Assembly: GCA_040007395.1 (NCBI GenBank)
Contig: JBDTVG010000132.1
Span: forward strand, 1 to 17,085
Direction of reading: 5' to 3'
Source of the DNA: DATGFK01 sp040007395
Lineage (GTDB): Bacteria > Chloroflexota > Anaerolineae > Aggregatilineales > UBA2796
Length of the DNA stretch: 17,085 bases
Every line of letters begins with the position of its first letter. Position 1 is the stretch's first letter. The notes under the pieces were generated by a model that saw nothing but the letters and a program-made list of their open reading frames with translations, searched no databases and was not told where the DNA came from. Shown here one piece after another: positions 7,130 to 14,335 of the stretch. The translations under genes and the position numbers were made by a program.

Positions 7130-7150
7130 GGACACGGCAGTGCCGTGTCC
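7130..7150 (+). repeat. REP unit 5: perfect palindrome, altered foot
   Basis: A third exact copy of the 21-nt palindrome. The tetranucleotide before it is GCAG rather than GTAG and the GGTATT flank is missing, so it may be a poor substrate. It lies between the RAYT region and the end of the ParB-like gene. Confidence 0.75.
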
Positions 7151-7181
7151 GCGCTGCCGCTTCTAAGGCGAATGCCCCTCG

Positions 7182-8084
7182 CTAGCGGCGCACCTTATGC
7201 AACAGTGACTTCAACATGCGCGTGACTGGATGCTCGGCTTGCTGCTTCTTGAGATCCTCAATGGTGTCGTCCAATGTCACCGTATCGCACCATTCTCTCA
7301 GCAGCGCGTGATGCCGCATAACCCACACGAAGAAATCGGCGGCGGTGCGATCCGGGAATAATTCCAACAAGCCGTCTTGCTCAATGATCTGGATCGACGT
7401 TTCGTAGATCATATCGTACCATGCGGTGACAGCCTCAGCGTAAGGAACCTCCACGCCATCGATTTGGCTGAGCACATCTTGATACGCTGCGATCCGGTAC
7501 AGCAAGTCTGTGTAGCCGCCGGGGGTACTCAGCCGGATATTATGGTCGGGTCGCAAGGTATCCAGTGCCGTATGGTTCAGGAAGTCTAATCGTTCGGCTT
7601 CGATCAGGAAACGATCTATGTCAGTTTCTGGGGTTATATCGGGCAACGGTTCGGTGTACTCCCAAACATAGGCTTCAATATCGCGATAGTCCATCGTATG
7701 CGCCACCGATACCCGATGGTTGCCATCTTTGACAAAATACCAGTTGCCGACCTTGTAGACTTCAATTGGCGGTAGACCATTGTGGCTAGGGTCAAGTTGA
7801 ATGCTCACGATGCGCTGCCAGCGGTCACGTATCGCCTCGTTAATCGGCAGGAAAGCCCGTGTGAAGTCCTGATAGCGCCCGACACTGCCCACGATCTGAT
7901 CAAGCGGGATCACCTGTGCGCCACGAAAGATCGTGTTCTTCAGGCCGAGTCGATGGGCAACCGTGTTAAAGTCGATCAACTGATCGGTGCTGCCTTTAAC
8001 ATTATCCAGTAGCCGTGACCAGACCACTCGACGACGCACCTGAACCCATTGTTCTTCTGCAACGGCTTTGAATTGAGAGTACAC
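7182..8084 (-). CDS. ParB-like domain protein, function unknown
   Basis: A 300-residue soluble protein. The segment around residues 104-143 (LPPIEVYKVGNWYFVKDGNHRVSVA, then DIEAYVWEY) matches the core of the ParB/sulfiredoxin-like fold, in which a GNHR-type motif lies in the nucleotide-binding pocket. No helix-turn-helix partner domain is evident; the N-terminus is helical and basic, and the C-terminal third (VRR end, Trp- and His-rich helices) is unfamiliar. It therefore does not look like a chromosome-segregation ParB, and there is no ParA neighbour. The start is GTG at 8084-8082, supported by AAGGGGAG four bases upstream; no ATG nearby is better. It diverges from the SGNH-like gene across a 193-bp gap. 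It could be a stand-alone ParB-like NTPase or a DNA-binding regulator; I cannot assign a function. Confidence 0.6.
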   Translation of the reverse strand: MYSQFKAVAEEQWVQVRRRVVWSRLLDNVKGSTDQLIDFNTVAHRLGLKNTIFRGAQVIPLDQIVGSVGRYQDFTRAFLPINEAIRDRWQRIVSIQLDPSHNGLPPIEVYKVGNWYFVKDGNHRVSVAHTMDYRDIEAYVWEYTEPLPDITPETDIDRFLIEAERLDFLNHTALDTLRPDHNIRLSTPGGYTDLLYRIAAYQDVLSQIDGVEVPYAEAVTAWYDMIYETSIQIIEQDGLLELFPDRTAADFFVWVMRHHALLREWCDTVTLDDTIEDLKKQQAEHPVTRMLKSLLHKVRR

Positions 8085-8277
8085 CGTTCTCCCCTTTCCT
8101 GATCAGCAGTCTGCGCTATTGCTAGGACGCTGCGAGGGGCAATTTTACTACTGAATCCGCCATAAGAACAGACGTTTAAATTGCTGTACAAACACAATTG
8201 AGATAACCCTAAACTTGACTCGTAGCGCCAATTCCGCAACGATTGTGCGGATAACTGTGTCGTGGAGTATCCAATTA
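8085..8277. other. Divergent intergenic region
   Basis: The region must hold the promoters of the minus-strand ParB-like gene and the plus-strand SGNH-like gene. The only clear structures are CTGATCAG near 8100 and a small hairpin, CCGCA with TGCGG, around 8234-8250. No convincing -35/-10 pair was found on either strand. Confidence 0.35.
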
Positions 8278-9345
8278 ATGAAACGTGCGATTCGCCTCTT
8301 TTTGACTTTCGTGGTCGCGTTGGCGGCTTATGCGCTGGCGGAGTATCAAGCTGTCCACTGGGTGGTTGAACACCCCCTGCCCGAAATTACCGACATCCAG
8401 ATCGCGTTTGGCGATGTGCCTTCGACTCCCTATCGCGACTCGGCTTACTGGTCGCCCGCATTTCTCGATGAAGTTAGAGTGAGCTTCCAAGATTGGATCT
8501 GGCATGGCAACGATAATTACATGACCCGCTCTGATATGGCAGGCAAATGGATCAACTTTCGCGATGGCATTCGTGTGACGCGAGGCCAATCGAAAGATGC
8601 AACGCGCACCATCTGGATGATCGGCAATAGTGCGCTGATCGGGCATGAACTCCCCGACCAGTACACCATTCCGAGCCAGCTACAAGCGCTCGTCGGCACA
8701 CAAGCCAATGTCGTGAATCTGGGCATGGCAGGCGCTAATACTTCACAGGCATTGGCGCGGCTGCACAGCCTCGACTTGCACAAAGGCGATATAGTGCTGT
8801 TGATGAGTGGTGCGCCTGAATCAACGGATATTTTTTTTGAGGCGGATCGCCAGCGCGGAGCCAAGTTATCGGATGGCCTGTGCAATCTGATCTACTGGCG
8901 CACAAAATCGTTTGTGGTGCAGTGGGCTTGCCATGACACCATGTTGCAGACCCCGCCGGGTTTGCTGGATGAACGCTTGCAAGCCTACACCGCCGAGTCA
9001 CTCGAATTTTATACGCGGACGGTGACACAGATCGCGGCCTATACACACGATAAAGACGTAACCTTCGTCAATATTTTGCAGCCACACCCTTATCGCGAGA
9101 GTCTTTCGCCAGATGATGTAATCAATATCGGGCATCGCGCTGGCGTGGAGATTGCCTTTCGCAGTTTTTACGCCAGTGTTCCCGCCAAACTGGTCACACT
9201 GAATCTGGCGGATGTCGTTCCCTCAACCTATTTTTTTAATTCTGCCCATGTCAATGAGCATGGCACGGCTTTGATAGCCAAAGCGATCTATGACATGGCA
9301 ATCATGCCGCTTCAGCGGAGAGAGTTGGGGCAAAGTGAATTTTGA
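8278..9345 (+). CDS. Membrane-anchored SGNH/GDSL-like protein
   Basis: A 355-residue protein with an N-terminal hydrophobic segment (residues 5-21, after MKRAIR) that acts as a signal peptide or single anchor, so the rest lies outside the membrane. The body has SGNH-hydrolase-like blocks: TIWMIGNSALIG (111-122, Ser118 as nucleophile candidate), VVNLGMAGANTSQA (145-158, oxyanion Gly), DIVLLMSGAPES (171-182, the GxND-like block but without a clear Asn) and FFNSAHVNEHG (319-329, His324). The usual Asp of the DxxH block is Asn here and the third block lacks its Asn, so catalysis is uncertain. Relatives include acyl-modifying or esterase proteins of cell-surface glycans. The frame is open from 8215, but ATG at 8278 has GGAG at 8264-8267 and begins right at the signal segment. 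A terminator follows at 9464. Confidence 0.65.
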   Translation: MKRAIRLFLTFVVALAAYALAEYQAVHWVVEHPLPEITDIQIAFGDVPSTPYRDSAYWSPAFLDEVRVSFQDWIWHGNDNYMTRSDMAGKWINFRDGIRVTRGQSKDATRTIWMIGNSALIGHELPDQYTIPSQLQALVGTQANVVNLGMAGANTSQALARLHSLDLHKGDIVLLMSGAPESTDIFFEADRQRGAKLSDGLCNLIYWRTKSFVVQWACHDTMLQTPPGLLDERLQAYTAESLEFYTRTVTQIAAYTHDKDVTFVNILQPHPYRESLSPDDVINIGHRAGVEIAFRSFYASVPAKLVTLNLADVVPSTYFFNSAHVNEHGTALIAKAIYDMAIMPLQRRELGQSEF

Positions 9346-9406
9346 TCCTTGAACAATAGAGCAATCTAGGGTAATCCTATCACCTCAAAAACAAGAACCA
9401 TTCAGC

Positions 9407-9426
9407 GGACAGGGCAGGCGTTGTCC
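9407..9426. repeat. Decayed REP-like palindrome
   Basis: GGACAGGGC and a right arm ending GCGTTGTCC form an imperfect hairpin with one mismatch and one G-U pair. The outer bases match the GGACAC...GTGTCC REP family of the RAYT region. No correctly oriented GTAG foot is present. Confidence 0.4.
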
Positions 9427-9463
9427 GTAGACCGATCTAAAAGGTGGGGGATGAAGTTTTGAT

Positions 9464-9496
9464 ACGATTGCCCTGTAGGGCAATCGTTATTATTTG
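9464..9496 (+). terminator. Rho-independent terminator after the SGNH-like gene
   Basis: A perfect 10-bp stem, ACGATTGCCC (9464-9473) with GGGCAATCGT (9478-9487), closes a TGTA loop and is followed by TATTATTT. It separates the SGNH-like gene from the promoter of the riboswitch operon, whose -35 box starts at 9494. Confidence 0.75.
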
Positions 9497-9522
9497 GCGG
9501 TCGGCTAGCGGCTTGTTATAAT
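9494..9522 (+). promoter_or_regulatory. Sigma-70 type promoter of the FMN riboswitch operon
   Basis: TTGGCG (9494-9499) and a perfect TATAAT (9517-9522) are spaced by 17 nt, and TG at 9514-9515 makes an extended -10. Transcription would start near 9529, about 16 nt before the aptamer. This is the best promoter in the window. Confidence 0.8.
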
Positions 9523-9544
9523 GAATTTACAATTGATCGTACAG

Positions 9545-9680
9545 ACCTTCAGGGCAGAGTGAAAGTCTCTACCGGCGGTAAGACGTGAGAGCGTCAAGCC
9601 CGCGACCCGTGCGCCTTATGGCAAGCGGTGGATTCGGTGCAAGGCCGAAGCCGACGGTGATAGTCCGGATGGAAGAGGGT
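9545..9680 (+). promoter_or_regulatory. FMN riboswitch (RFN element)
   Basis: The conserved RFN blocks appear in order: CTTCAGGGCAGAGTGAAAGT (9547-9566), CTACCGGCGGTAAG, AAGCCCGCGACCCGTGCG, a variable hairpin, GCAAGCGGTGGATTCGGTGC, AAGGCCGAAGCCGACGGTGA and TAGTCCGGATGGAAGAGGGT (9661-9680). P1 closes with CTTC (9547-9550) and GAAG (9672-9675). FMN binding normally switches off the downstream gene. The downstream genes are an ABC importer rather than rib biosynthesis genes, so flavin import is the likely controlled process. Confidence 0.96.
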
Positions 9681-9844
9681 TAACCACGACACCAGATGCA
9701 GCGCTCAATGGCTGCATTCGAAGTGTGTTGTGCTGTACGTAAAACATTTCGACCCCTGATCGTGCTATCTTGGTAGCCGCGATTCAGGTTGGTTTGTTTT
9801 ACGTTCCCCTTGCCCCATTGTCTGTTTAACGTATGGGGCAATCT
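9681..9844 (+). promoter_or_regulatory. Riboswitch leader with start-site hairpins
   Basis: Three inverted repeats fill the leader. ATGCAGC/GCTGCAT lies near 9696-9717. A large stem is built from ACGTAAAAC (9737-9745) and GTTTTACGT (9796-9804), with the inner CCTGATCG and CGATTCAGG arms nearly pairing. TTGCCCCAT (9810-9818) pairs with ATGGGGCAA (9833-9841), covering the first ATG and the GGGG just before the second ATG (9845). None has a U-run, so control of translation initiation is more likely than termination. Confidence 0.6.
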
Positions 9845-10684
9845 ATGACACAGCATCTCCACCAACCAGCACGGGCGACGCAACAGATCGCGGCTTCGGT
9901 TTTAGAAGCACGGACAGCGAAGTTTCGGCGCGACACTCGCCTAAACTGGTTGCCTCCACTTATCGGTCTATTGGTGCTGGCACTGTGGTATCTGCTCACC
10001 CGCGACCAAGCGACGGCTTTTGGGATTGCCTCTCCGATTGGCGTAGCCCAACAATTCATCACGACGCTGATGAACGGTACACTGCTGCGGCATATCGGTG
10101 TCACGCTGCTAGAGATTTGTATCGGCTTGCTGGCGGGCGTGAGCAGTGCCTTTATTCTGGGTTATGGCATCGCCCGCAATCGATTCCTTGAACAAGCGAT
10201 TGGCCCCTATGCGGTTGGCTTTCAGGCTGTCCCGATAATCGCTGTTGCGCCAGTGTTGATCCGCATTTTTGGCCCCGGCATTGTCAGCAATGGGATTGTG
10301 TGTGCGCTCATCGTCTTCTTCCCCATGTTGATCAATACGATGGTGGGTATCCGCAATGTCAGCCCCGATCTGCGCGACCTGATGCGTTCGCTGTCTGCGA
10401 CTCGTTGGCAGATCTTTACTCGGCTGGAAGTGCCTGCCGCGCTGCCTGTCTTGCTGGGCGGCTTGAAGATCAGCGCCACATTAGCGGTGATCGGTGCTGT
10501 GGTGGGCGAAGCCGTCAGCGCTCAAGCGGGACTGGGCTATCTCATCTACTCCGCCCGCTATGTGTATGATACATCGCTGGTGCTGGTCGGTGTTTTCACG
10601 CTAACGGCCTTAGCCTTGACGCTGTATGAATTGGTATCGCGCCTTGAGAGTCGGCTGCTGCGTTGGCAGCGTGCCGGACATTAA
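9845..10684 (+). CDS. ribX: ABC transporter permease, probable riboflavin importer
   Basis: A 279-residue inner-membrane permease of the nitrate/taurine/thiamine-precursor (SsuC/ThiX-like) family, with about six hydrophobic segments starting near residue 36 (LPPLIGLLVLALWYLL). The cytoplasmic coupling loop LRDLMRSLSATRWQIFTRLEVPAALP (176-201) is the EAA motif, in which ALGAS is replaced by SLSAT. Two in-frame ATGs are possible: 9833 (no ribosome-binding site) and 9845 (GGGG six bases upstream). I chose 9845; the earlier start adds four residues. The FMN riboswitch directly upstream, with a ThiY-like binding protein and an ATPase downstream, makes riboflavin the most likely substrate, as in the RibXY system known from Chloroflexi. 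A hydroxymethylpyrimidine-like substrate is the alternative. Confidence 0.88.
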   Translation: MTQHLHQPARATQQIAASVLEARTAKFRRDTRLNWLPPLIGLLVLALWYLLTRDQATAFGIASPIGVAQQFITTLMNGTLLRHIGVTLLEICIGLLAGVSSAFILGYGIARNRFLEQAIGPYAVGFQAVPIIAVAPVLIRIFGPGIVSNGIVCALIVFFPMLINTMVGIRNVSPDLRDLMRSLSATRWQIFTRLEVPAALPVLLGGLKISATLAVIGAVVGEAVSAQAGLGYLIYSARYVYDTSLVLVGVFTLTALALTLYELVSRLESRLLRWQRAGH

Positions 10685-10723
10685 CCTACCTGCCTGCTCT
10701 ACCCATACGAAAGGGTTTCCGAG

Positions 10724-11770
10724 ATGAACCGTTTGCTAAAAGTTATCTTCGTCGTTGCGCTACTCGCTGGCGTGATCATCAATGCAGCACAGGGCAACGC
10801 TATTGTCGCTGCCAATGGAGCGCAGGCTTCCACGCCAGAGTCTACCGCGCCTGCCACACCATCTGGCCCTGCCATACCTATCACGTTGTTCGTTGGCTAT
10901 ATTCACAATATCCAGTTCGCGCCGCTGTATGTTGCTATCGAGCGCGGCTATTTCAAGGATGCCGGGATCGATGCGACTATCGAAACCAGCTTTGACGAAA
11001 CCGATGGCTTGACCCGCATCGCGGCGGATCAGTTGCAGTTTGGCCTCATCAGCGGCGATCAAGTTCTGCTGGCACGCTCAAAGGGCGCACCAGTGGTCTA
11101 TGTGTTCCGCTGGTATCAGCAGTTCCCCGTTGGAGTCGTCGTGCCTGCCGATTCTAGCATCGTTAAGCCCGAAGACCTCGCCGGAAAAGTGGTCGGCGTA
11201 CCCGGCAAGTTCGGAGCCAGCTACGTTGGCTTACAAGCGCTCCTCAATTCAGCCAAGCTAAAGGAAAGCGATCTCAAGGACGTGAAGGCCATCGGCTTTG
11301 ATACCGCACCGATCATGTGCGGCAAACAGGTCGATGCCGCCGTGATCTATGTTGCCAACGAACCCGCCCAGATCGAAAGTAAGTGCTTCAAAGTGCGCGT
11401 GATCAAGATCGCGGACTACGCCAATCTCATGTCTAACGGGCTAGTCACGAACGAGAAAACGCTCAAGGATAAGCCCGATCTGGTTCGCAAGATGAACGCG
11501 GCGCTGGCACACGGCCTCACCGACACGATTGCCGATCCGAAGGCCGCCTACGATCTCAGCCGCAAATACGTTGAGACTCTCGCCGCTGACGATCCCGTGC
11601 AGATGGCGGTGTTGACGGCTTCTATCGACCTGTGGAAAACTGATAAGTATGGCTACAGCGATCCGGCGGCGTGGAAACTTACCCAAGATACGCTTGTGGC
11701 AATGGGCTTGATCACCGATCCGGTGGATCTCACGAAGGTGTTCAGTAACGACTATCTACCGGAACCCTAA
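10724..11770 (+). CDS. ribY: NMT1/THI5-like substrate-binding protein, probable riboflavin binder
   Basis: A 348-residue extracytoplasmic solute-binding protein. Residues 1-26 (MNRLLKV, hydrophobic run, NAAQGNA) are a signal peptide or uncleaved anchor; there is no lipobox Cys. A Ser/Thr/Pro/Ala linker spans 34-50. The NMT1/SsuA-like domain covers about 52-330: PITLFVGYIHNIQFAPLYVAIERGYF (52-77), then FGLISGDQVLLARSKGAPVVYV (106-127) and the second lobe starting at DLAGKVVGVPG (151-161). The family binds thiamine precursors, sulfonates or, for RibY, riboflavin. The FMN riboswitch and permease upstream support riboflavin. It lies 39 bp after the permease and 5 bp before the ATPase, in one operon. 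AAAGGG about 8 bases upstream supports the start. Confidence 0.87.
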   Translation: MNRLLKVIFVVALLAGVIINAAQGNAIVAANGAQASTPESTAPATPSGPAIPITLFVGYIHNIQFAPLYVAIERGYFKDAGIDATIETSFDETDGLTRIAADQLQFGLISGDQVLLARSKGAPVVYVFRWYQQFPVGVVVPADSSIVKPEDLAGKVVGVPGKFGASYVGLQALLNSAKLKESDLKDVKAIGFDTAPIMCGKQVDAAVIYVANEPAQIESKCFKVRVIKIADYANLMSNGLVTNEKTLKDKPDLVRKMNAALAHGLTDTIADPKAAYDLSRKYVETLAADDPVQMAVLTASIDLWKTDKYGYSDPAAWKLTQDTLVAMGLITDPVDLTKVFSNDYLPEP

Positions 11771-11775
11771 GCGCT

Positions 11776-12531
11776 ATGTTGAATGTTGAGGGCGTTACCC
11801 ATCGCTATCAGGGGCCAGCCGGAATTATTGAGGCGCTGGCCTCAACCACCTTTCAAGTTGCCGATGGTGAGTTTATCTGCATCGTTGGGCCAAGTGGCTG
11901 CGGCAAAAGTACACTGCTGCGGATTATCGCCGGACTGCTGCTTCCGTCATCGGGTGCGGTAATGCTAGATGGGGCGACAGTAGTTGCCCCCCAGCGGCGG
12001 ATCGGGTTAGTTTTCCAGCAAACCAACCTGATGCCATGGCGTTCTGTGCTGGATAACATCGCCTTACCGCTGGAACTTGCCGGGGCGACTCGCGAAGCCC
12101 GTGACGAACAGGCCACCAGCGTGATCAAGCATGTGGGGTTAGATGGGTTTGAGAAAGCGTACCCCGCCGAACTGTCCGGCGGGATGGCGCAGCGGGTGGC
12201 GTTGGGGCGGGCATTAGTGCAAAACCCCGATATTCTGCTGCTCGATGAGCCATTCGCAGCATTGGACGCATTGACTCGTGAACAGATGTTGATCGAACTG
12301 TTGGCGTTATGGTCAGGCGACCACAAGACCGCTATCATGGTCACGCACGACATTACCGAAGCCGTCTTTCTGGCGGATCGGGTGCTAGTCATGAGCCAGC
12401 GTCCGGGACATATCCGCGCCATCGTGAACGTCGATCTGCCCCGCCCGCGCCGCTTGGAGATGATCCATGAGCCGGGGTTTGGCGAACTGGTGCAGCAGAT
12501 CCGCCAGAATATCGGAGCGCTGACCGTTTAA
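11776..12531 (+). CDS. ABC transporter ATPase of the flavin importer
   Basis: A 251-residue cytoplasmic ATPase of the nitrate/taurine (SsuB/TauB) group that powers the permease encoded upstream. All motifs are intact: Walker A GPSGCGKST (38-46), Q-loop FQQ (80-82), signature LSGGMAQR (133-140), Walker B ILLLDEP (153-159) with Glu158, D-loop ALDALT and switch His191 in VTHD. It starts 5 bp after the binding-protein stop, with GGAA inside the preceding gene as a weak ribosome-binding site, so translation is probably coupled. It ends the operon and faces the histidine kinase gene convergently across 94 bp. The link to riboflavin comes only from its place in the riboswitch operon. Confidence 0.93.
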   Translation: MLNVEGVTHRYQGPAGIIEALASTTFQVADGEFICIVGPSGCGKSTLLRIIAGLLLPSSGAVMLDGATVVAPQRRIGLVFQQTNLMPWRSVLDNIALPLELAGATREARDEQATSVIKHVGLDGFEKAYPAELSGGMAQRVALGRALVQNPDILLLDEPFAALDALTREQMLIELLALWSGDHKTAIMVTHDITEAVFLADRVLVMSQRPGHIRAIVNVDLPRPRRLEMIHEPGFGELVQQIRQNIGALTV

Positions 12532-12625
12532 ACGGACGCTCAAGATCCGCGTCACGCGCTCAGGATTGCGGAACTCGTCGAACCGCATATTCGGCATTAA
12601 TTTGCTGATGGTGCTGACCTAAGTT
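12532..12625. other. Convergent intergenic gap
   Basis: The 94-bp gap lies between the 3' ends of the ATPase and the histidine kinase. A weak TGCGG/CCGCA pair (about 12569-12589) is present, but no hairpin with a U-run on either strand. No gene is seen. Confidence 0.4.
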
Positions 12626-14299
12626 TTAACCAGCCAGCGGCAATGTCACGCGGAAACAAGTCCCCTTGCCAAGCATTGTATCTACGCTGATAGTGCCGTG
12701 ACACTGATCGACGATCTGTTTGCAGATGTAAAGTCCTAGCCCTGTGCCTTCGCCAGAAGGTTTTGTCGTGAAGAACGGATCAAAAATCTGTGCCTGAAAT
12801 TCCGGCGCAATACCGGGGCCATTGTCACAGATCGAGACGACCAATGAGTCCGGTAACAAATGGGAACGGATACTGATTGTCGCGTTCGGAATATTCGCTA
12901 GAGCATCCCGCGCATTGAGCAACAGGTTAAGCCATATATCTTCTAAATGGCTCGGAGCCGCACGGACAAAAGCCTGCGTTGTCTTGTCCAGTGCTACATC
13001 CAGCTGAACCTGTCCGCGCTCAATATGGGTTGTGACCAGTTCCAACGTGTTATAGATCGTCTCGTGAATATTGATGCGCTGCCGGGGTTCGCTCGGTTCG
13101 CCGCGCCGCGCAGTACTCAACAGACGCTTGACTACGGCGTGAGCGCGTTTTCCCGCCCGATTGATGGCGGTCAGCCCGTCATGCAGTGGATCGCGGGCAT
13201 CCATATCTTCCAGAATAAGTTCCGAGTCTGCCATGATGGTCGCCAGCGGATTGTTGATCTGGTGCGCCACCACAGCCGCGAGTTCGCCCATTGTGGAAAG
13301 GCGCGTCGCCTGAACCAAAGTCGCCTGAGCCTGTCGTAAGTCGGCAAGGCTCTGTTCTAGCACATGGTACAGCCGCGCATTTTCGATAGCGATGGCGGCA
13401 TGTGCCGCGAGATCGAGCAACAACTCCTGATCATGGAGAGTAAAGACACGTTCCGATACCCGATTATTTACCCCCAACACGCCAATCGTTTGCCCTTTGA
13501 AGGTCATCGGCACATACAGCAGAGACTTGGCAAAATAGGCGGTTTTGACGCGCTGCTGCCCTTTATCGCTGACCAGCATAGGCCGACCCGATGTATAGAC
13601 GCTCCCGACCAGCGGATCTTCGGTCTTGATGCGAAAGTTACGAGCGCTCATATCGTCAACGCCTTTCATCGCCCGCAGATACAGCGCCTTGCCTTCGTCG
13701 TCGGGCAGCAGCAGCAGCCCTTCTTCGGCATGGGTGAGCGTGGTCACGGCTTCGACGATCTGGTTCAGGACTTCGCTCAATTCCAGCACAGAGGAGATCG
13801 AACGGGCCAGCGTAGACAGCGACTTGAGTTCGCCAAGCTGCTGTTGCAAATGGGCATCAAACTGCATTCGCGAGGGCAAAGTCAGAGTCTCATCGCTGTT
13901 GGTGTCAGCGCTTTCTGGCTCCTCACTGCTGTTGACCATGCTGCTCAGCAACTGCGCGATTCGAATGAGCAATTCGTGATCTTCGTAGGGGCGACGCAGT
14001 ACCCATTTGCCTTCGGGCAGGCTGTTGTCATCGCATAAGATGAGCAGCGGCAGCAATGAAAAGGTCGCGTGACCCTGAATAAGATCGAGTAGGGAAGTCC
14101 CCTGTCGATCTTTCATAGCGTAATTGACCAGCGCCAGATTAAACCGACTGTGATCAGCGGCAAACGCATCGCCAGTATTGTAGGCATTTTGCACATCATA
14201 GCCCGCCCCGCGTAGCAGTTGTACGATATGCCCCGCCGCCTGTAGATTGCTTTCGACCAGTAGGATTCTGGCTCGGTTGAGGTTGAATAAAGTGCTCAT
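12626..14299 (-). CDS. Histidine kinase with pseudo-receiver and GAF domains
   Basis: A 557-residue soluble sensor kinase with no membrane segment. Residues 9-118 are a receiver-like domain whose phosphoacceptor Asp is Asn59 (LALVNYAMKD) and whose usual Lys-Pro is Arg-Pro (103-104), so it cannot be phosphorylated in the normal way. Residues 160-310 form a GAF sensor domain (EGLLLLPDDEGKALYLRAMKG, then SLLYVPMTFKGQTIGVLGV). HisKA follows with His346 in VVAHQINNPLATI. HATPase_c shows LNARDA (461-466, Asn462), DNGPG (492-496), FFTTK and GTGLGL (519-524). The residue after the His is Gln rather than the usual Glu or Asp. Autophosphorylation and phosphotransfer to an unlinked regulator are inferred; no response regulator gene is adjacent. 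GGGAG lies about 12 bases before the ATG. A GAF ligand cannot be named. Confidence 0.9.
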   Translation of the reverse strand: MSTLFNLNRARILLVESNLQAAGHIVQLLRGAGYDVQNAYNTGDAFAADHSRFNLALVNYAMKDRQGTSLLDLIQGHATFSLLPLLILCDDNSLPEGKWVLRRPYEDHELLIRIAQLLSSMVNSSEEPESADTNSDETLTLPSRMQFDAHLQQQLGELKSLSTLARSISSVLELSEVLNQIVEAVTTLTHAEEGLLLLPDDEGKALYLRAMKGVDDMSARNFRIKTEDPLVGSVYTSGRPMLVSDKGQQRVKTAYFAKSLLYVPMTFKGQTIGVLGVNNRVSERVFTLHDQELLLDLAAHAAIAIENARLYHVLEQSLADLRQAQATLVQATRLSTMGELAAVVAHQINNPLATIMADSELILEDMDARDPLHDGLTAINRAGKRAHAVVKRLLSTARRGEPSEPRQRINIHETIYNTLELVTTHIERGQVQLDVALDKTTQAFVRAAPSHLEDIWLNLLLNARDALANIPNATISIRSHLLPDSLVVSICDNGPGIAPEFQAQIFDPFFTTKPSGEGTGLGLYICKQIVDQCHGTISVDTMLGKGTCFRVTLPLAG

Positions 14300-14335
14300 C
14301 GTGTCGCGGACTCCCTGAAGGCGGTGGTTCTAGTT

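Noticed and set aside
6251..7150. CRISPR-like array formed by the repeated palindromes
   Set aside because: Copies are unevenly spaced, occur in both orientations and carry GTAG feet beside a RAYT gene, so they are REP units.
13364..14038. 224-codon plus-strand frame inside the histidine kinase
   Set aside because: It is antisense to intact GAF and HisKA domains; its Gln/Arg-rich product shows no motif.
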